From assembly GCF_001423085.1 (NCBI RefSeq), contig NZ_LMNU01000034.1, positions 233,039 to 297,038 of the forward strand: 64,000 nucleotides of DNA. The letters run 5' to 3'. The translations under genes were made by a program, and so were the position numbers. The notes beneath the pieces are model-generated. The model searched no databases and was not told the origin of the DNA. It was given only the letters and a program-made list of their open reading frames with translations. Positions 60,778-64,000 of the stretch are shown here, piece after piece. Source of the DNA: Methylobacterium sp. Leaf125. Its GTDB lineage: Bacteria; Pseudomonadota; Alphaproteobacteria; Rhizobiales; Beijerinckiaceae. The stretch's first letter is position 1. Each line of letters begins with the position of its first letter.

Positions 60778-61494
60778 TCAGCGCAGGAACGTCACCGCGA
60801 TGGGCGCCAGGATCGCGGTGAGGAAGGCGTTGAAGCCGAGCGCGATGCCCGCGAAGGCGCCCGCTACCTCGTTCACCTGGAAGGCCCGCGCTGTGCCCAC
60901 GCCGTGAGCGGCCAGACCCGCCGCGAAGCCGCGGGCCCGCATGTCCCGGATGCGCAGGGCATTCATCAACGGTGTGACGAGGATGCCGCCGGTCATGCCG
61001 GTGAGCATGACGATGACGGCGGCCAGCGTCGGGTCTCCACCAAGTGACTGAGCGATGCCCATCGCGACGCCGGTGGTCACGGATTTCGGGGCCAGCGAGA
61101 TGATGACGTCACGGGGAATGCCGAACGCTTGCCCCAACAGCAGGGCCGAGCTCAGCGCCACCACCGAACCGACCCCGAGGGCTGCCAACATCGGTGCAAG
61201 AGAGCGCAGCACCGTGGCGCGATACTCGTAGAGCGGAATCGCCAGGGCCACGGTGGCCGGCCCCAGCAGGAAATGCACGAATTGGGCGCCCTCAAAATAG
61301 GTCGCGTAGGGGGTCTTCGTGAGTTCCAGGACGGCGGCGGTGAGCGCGATGGCGATGAGCACCGGGTTCGCGAGCGGATGGCGCCGGGTCGCGAGAGCGA
61401 TCCGGTCGGCGACCACGTAAGCGAGCAGCGTCACGGTCAGCCACAGCAGCGGTGTCCGCGAAAGATAGACCCAGACGGCAAAATCGCCGGTCAC
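60778..61494 (-). CDS. lrgB: LrgB/CidB family membrane protein
   Basis: The protein has 238 residues with about six to seven hydrophobic segments. Diagnostic LAPKSVTTGVAMGIAQSLGGDPTLAAV (with Gly-rich loop) and ARGFAAGLAAHGVGTARAFQVNE near the C-terminus. The family, paired with LrgA, was first linked to murein hydrolase control and more recently to transport of small carboxylates such as pyruvate or, in plants (PLGG1), glycolate. Its ATG overlaps the lrgA stop by 4 nt. Confidence 0.88.
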   Translation of the reverse strand: MTGDFAVWVYLSRTPLLWLTVTLLAYVVADRIALATRRHPLANPVLIAIALTAAVLELTKTPYATYFEGAQFVHFLLGPATVALAIPLYEYRATVLRSLAPMLAALGVGSVVALSSALLLGQAFGIPRDVIISLAPKSVTTGVAMGIAQSLGGDPTLAAVIVMLTGMTGGILVTPLMNALRIRDMRARGFAAGLAAHGVGTARAFQVNEVAGAFAGIALGFNAFLTAILAPIAVTFLR

Positions 61495-61889
61495 GGCCGT
61501 GCCTTCGGCTTGGCGAGCCAGCGCGAAACCACCACGAACGTCAACGCCGTGGCGGCCAGGGTCGTGACCGTCGAGACCAAGACCACCACCGCTAACGCGA
61601 CTCCGTGTACCGCTAGAACGTCGAGGCGTCCGACGATGCCGGCCCCCGCCGGCACGAACATCAACGACAGATTAGCGAGAAGCCCCTTGCCGGTGCTTTC
61701 CAGGCGGCCGTCCACGAGGGGCGGCGCCAACACGCGAGGTGCCAAGCGGGAGGCCCGATCCCGCATGACTAGGAACAGCAGCAGCAACGCCATACCGATC
61801 AGGGGACCTGGCACCGGCAGGTTGCTCGCTCGCGCCAGCGCCTCGCCGATGAGTTGTGCCAGGAGGATCAGGGTGAGGCTGAGGATCAT
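61491..61889 (-). CDS. lrgA: LrgA/CidA family membrane protein
   Basis: The protein has 132 residues with four hydrophobic segments. LLAQLIGEALARASNLPVPGPLIGMALLL and LLANLSLMFVPAGAGIVGRLD are the family pattern. Partner of LrgB, with overlapping stop and start. The role may be holin-like or a carboxylate transporter subunit. Confidence 0.88.
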   Translation of the reverse strand: MILSLTLILLAQLIGEALARASNLPVPGPLIGMALLLLFLVMRDRASRLAPRVLAPPLVDGRLESTGKGLLANLSLMFVPAGAGIVGRLDVLAVHGVALAVVVLVSTVTTLAATALTFVVVSRWLAKPKARP

Positions 61890-61902
61890 CGTGGCAGCGT
61901 GC

Positions 61903-62376
61903 TCAGCTCAGGGAAACCTGCCCATCCGCGGCGCTGCGCCGGGCCTCGCCGATGGCAGCCTCGTCGAGGCCGAGGAGTCCGCCGAGGCGCCAGACCAGGG
62001 CCTCCTCAAACTCGTGGACGCTGCCATCCGCGCCGGCCACCGACCAAGCCATGGCAAGGAGGCGGGCGCGCCGATCCGGACCGACCTCGTGCCCGATCAT
62101 CTCGACCAGTTGTGCCATGTCGCGGGTCTGTGCGTCGAACGCCGCGGCCCGCGCGATCAGCGCCTCCGCTTCCGCCCTCGTCTCGGTAAATCGGCCCTCG
62201 ACCAGACGACTGAGGCGCTCGGTTTCCTCCGGTGCGAGGATACCGTCGGCTCGCGCCACGTGCACCAGGAGCGCGATTGCTGCCAGGCGCTCATCGGCCT
62301 CTTCGACCACCGAGGGATGGCCTCCGAGACCAAAGGATTCAGCAGCATAGGCGCGAAGGCGAGCGAGCAGCGACAT
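61903..62376 (-). CDS. TerB family protein
   Basis: The protein has 157 residues. All-helical TerB/DjlA-like fold: IALLVHVARADGILAPEETERLSRLVEGRF and AMAWSVAGADGSVHEFEEALVWRLGGLLGL, each with an acidic metal-binding loop (ADG). TerB was named from tellurite resistance, but stand-alone copies in alphaproteobacteria are uncharacterised and no other ter genes are here. It ends 13 bp before lrgA starts, so co-transcription is likely. Confidence 0.88.
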   Translation of the reverse strand: MSLLARLRAYAAESFGLGGHPSVVEEADERLAAIALLVHVARADGILAPEETERLSRLVEGRFTETRAEAEALIARAAAFDAQTRDMAQLVEMIGHEVGPDRRARLLAMAWSVAGADGSVHEFEEALVWRLGGLLGLDEAAIGEARRSAADGQVSLS

Positions 62377-62601
62377 GATGATCCTTGGAACGCCCGGAAT
62401 CCTTCGGGGTCGACCACCGGGCCGTCAAGCAATCGGCCGCATCGCAGGCACGATGTCCCGGGACCGTGGCCGTGCTGCATCGCTTTTCCGAGCGCATTCC
62501 ACCGCCCGAAACGCCGGTCGAAGCTTGCCATTCCACGCCACGACCGATATGACCCTCCCCCGAACGGTCCCGTCGGACAGCAGCGTCCATTTCGGAACCG
62601 C

Positions 62602-62677
62602 GCCGCAATAGCTCAGCTGGTAGAGCACCTCATTCGTAATGAGGGGGTCGGGGGTTCGAATCCCTCTTGCGGCACCA
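62602..62677 (+). tRNA. tRNA-Thr (anticodon CGT)
   Basis: This 76-nt tRNA has acceptor stem GCCGCAA pairing with TTGCGGC, D-loop AGCTCAGCTGGTAGAGC, anticodon stem CCTCA/TGAGG around TTCGTAA (anticodon CGT, reading ACG), T-arm GGGGGTTCGAATCCCTC, and an encoded ACCA end. All arms pair well. The 3' end of tRNA genes is a favoured integration site, and mobile-DNA remnants follow here. Confidence 0.97.
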
Positions 62678-62743
62678 ATTACTTCCCGTGATAGCAACGA
62701 TTTAGGCATGACGGAGCAACCCGCCAGCTGAGACTATTTATCC

Positions 62744-62765
62744 GTGGGCAGCACGCGGGCAGCAC
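62744..62765. repeat. Tandem 11-bp repeats behind tRNA-Thr
   Basis: GTGGGCAGCAC followed directly by GCGGGCAGCAC (one mismatch), 67 bp after the tRNA. The surrounding 62678-62902 stretch holds no gene and is less GC-rich than the chromosome average. Confidence 0.7.
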
Positions 62766-62902
62766 AGTAGCGAGGCCTAGAATCGGCCTCACTGCGACAA
62801 CCGACCACAGATTCTTTAGCGGCGGTCAAGAGCGACCGTGCTTTTCCCCGTTCAATGGTCAAGCTGTTGCGCGCCTGCCCTAGGCGGTCGCCTCCCCCTC
62901 CC

Positions 62903-63163
62903 CTACCCGTCCAGTTCGTACCGGTCGCCAGACCTTGTGTCAGCCTCCTTAAGCCTAAGCTTGTCGCTGCCGATCCGAAGCTTTAGCGCAAGGGTTTTCT
63001 CGACGATCATCATATCGTCGTCCCGTGCATGGGCTTGACGCAGCAATCGTATGGAAGCGCCTACTAGGCGTGCGTCGGGCTCCTTGATCGCTGGGCGGAT
63101 GAGGCGACGCCCCTGGACCGTTTTAGCGTCCGCCCCTGAAGCCAGTGCTTCGATTAGGCCTAA
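62903..63163 (-). pseudogene. 5'-truncated ORF of unknown function next to the IS element
   Basis: An 86-codon open frame with no start codon of its own reaches from the IS left end at about 63163 to a TAG at 62903. The sequence (LIEALASGADAKTVQGRRLIRP, ARLVGASIRLLRQAHARDDDMMIVEKTLALKLRIG) looks like real, helical protein. No family was recognised. The frame runs on into the IS element, where it is meaningless. Probably the C-terminal remnant of a gene broken by insertion. Confidence 0.5.
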
Positions 63164-64000
63164 GAGCCCGTCCGATAAGGGGCTGAGGCAGGGTTGAGTG
63201 GCCGGGATGGCAGTGATTCCAGGAGGGGGCTGAAACCTGACCTGGATCTGCCATGTGGACCCCGACCACCCGGCGGCAGCATAGCCGTGCGGGCCTGCGC
63301 TATGAAACCGACCTGACAGATGCCGAGTGGGCGGTGATCGCACCTCTGATGCCGGAGCCGGCGCCATGTGGCCGCCCGCCAGTCTGGACGACGCGGGAGG
63401 TCCTGAACGCCATCTTCTACGTGCTGCGAGGCGGTATCGCCTGGCGGCTGATCCCGAAGGACCTGCCTCCACGCAGCACGACGTTCGGCTACTTCGCGCG
63501 CTGGCGCGACGACGGGCTGTTCGGCCGGATCAACCACACGCTCGTCATGGCCGATCGCGAGCGGGCTGGCAGAGCGTGAAGACCACTGAGAGCGGTGGTC
63601 CGCGGGGCTACGACGCCGGAAAGAAGATCAAAGGCCGCAAGCGTCAGGCCCTGGTCGACACGGACGGGCGCGCGCTCGTGCTCGATCCGCAGGCTGCCGA
63701 CGTACAGGATCGCGATGGGGCCGGACCGGTGCTGCGCCTGTCGCGGCGGACCTTCCCATTCATCGCCAAGGCCTTCGCCGATGCAGGCTATGCGGGCGAC
63801 AGGCCCGCGACCGCAACGATCATCACCGTCCACATCGTGCGCAAACCCAAGGATCAAGTCGGCTTTGCCGTGCACCCGCGTAGATGGGTGGTCGAACGCT
63901 TCTTTGGCTGGATCAGTCGCAACCGCCGCCTTTGGAAAGACCCTGAGGCGACCCTCGCCTCGGCCCAAGCCTTCCTCTACGCCGCTGCCGTCATGATCCT
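63164..64000 (+). mobile_element. IS5-family insertion sequence, right end outside the window
   Basis: The left end probably starts at GAGCCCGTCCGATAAGG (63164), directly after CCTAA, and the transposase begins 89 bp inside. The element runs off the window, so the opposite inverted repeat and the target duplication cannot be seen. The transposase is broken (separate entry). Confidence 0.7.
63253..64000 (+). pseudogene. IS5-family transposase with internal deletion and frame change
   Basis: The first frame (63253-63579) encodes YETDLTDAEWAVIAPLMPEP, RPPVWTTREVLNAIFYVLRGG and WRLIPKDLPPRSTTFGYFARW, an IS5/IS1031-group N-terminus, and stops at a TGA at 63577. The rest continues in another frame from about 63571: SVKTTESGGPRGYDAGKKIKGRKR, LVDTDGRALVLDPQ, FADAGYAGD and HPRRWVVERFFGWI. 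Between them the family normally has VIDSQSVKTTE; here only QSVKTTE survives, so roughly a dozen residues with the first Asp of the DDE triad are gone. No slippery heptamer is evident at the junction, so this is a deletion rather than a programmed frameshift. Confidence 0.8.

Noticed and set aside
61903..62376. TerB-like gene as evidence for a tellurite-resistance island
   Set aside because: No terA, terC, terD, terE or terZ genes are present. Stand-alone TerB proteins are common in alphaproteobacteria.
63564..63585. Programmed ribosomal frameshift in the IS5 transposase
   Set aside because: Two-frame IS5 relatives exist, but here a conserved block including the first DDE Asp is missing at the junction and no slippery heptamer is visible.

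Overview
This window looks like chromosome of a Methylobacterium/Methylorubrum-type alphaproteobacterium (Rhizobiales). It is uniformly GC-rich, most genes sit in short co-directional runs, and several signatures fit that group: a YdeP-type formate dehydrogenase pair resembling Fdh4A/Fdh4B, an alpha-type SspB, an FtrABCD-type ferrous iron system with an Irr-box-like site, and CIRCE-controlled groESL. The genus is an inference from gene content, not from a marker gene.

Region 1-10.3 kb holds a partial acyl-CoA ligase, pepA and a membrane protein on the minus strand. Divergent from these is an envelope/cofactor/ribosome run, lptF-lptG-lptD-pdxA-rsmA, which ends at a strong hairpin terminator. 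Region 10.3-17.9 kb holds a Tim44-like protein, an orphan histidine kinase, an S24-type repressor, DUF952-pyrD, and a TonB-dependent receptor. The receptor leader carries a cobalamin-riboswitch-like element that lacks its central part.

Region 18-31.9 kb holds fdh4A-fdh4B, an old yellow enzyme, a CitE-like lyase, several small conserved proteins, csaA, the ftrA-ftrB-ftrD-ftrC iron operon, a MATE exporter, a DUF971 protein and moaA. MoaA supplies the molybdenum cofactor pathway that the formate dehydrogenase would need. Region 31.9-42.1 kb holds a beta-hydroxyacid dehydrogenase, miaA/serB (divergent), a minus-strand run CPBP-thyA-folA-hflK-hflC-degP for thymidylate synthesis and membrane proteostasis, and sspB.

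Region 42.3-53.2 kb holds a cytochrome P450, fumC with two small followers, an AraC regulator divergent from an exported metallo-beta-lactamase-fold protein, glcE/glcF without glcD, a polysaccharide flippase and corA. Region 53.3-62.4 kb holds CIRCE-groES-groEL, an orphan ParA-like ATPase overlapping a basic-tailed partner of unknown function, a 2OG-Fe(II) oxygenase, a small exported Cys protein, an SbmA/BacA-like ABC transporter with its own ATPase domain, lrgA/lrgB and a TerB-like protein. From 62.6 kb the character changes: tRNA-Thr(CGT), a short tandem repeat, a 5'-truncated ORF and a damaged IS5-family element running off the end. This suggests a genomic-island or rearrangement edge.

No phage cluster, CRISPR array or biosynthetic gene cluster was seen. 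The best candidates for something undescribed are the compact cobalamin-riboswitch-like leader, the ParA-like/partner pair, a hairpin over a ribosome binding site at 31.9 kb, and 16-bp tandem repeats in the moaA/DUF971 divergent region.
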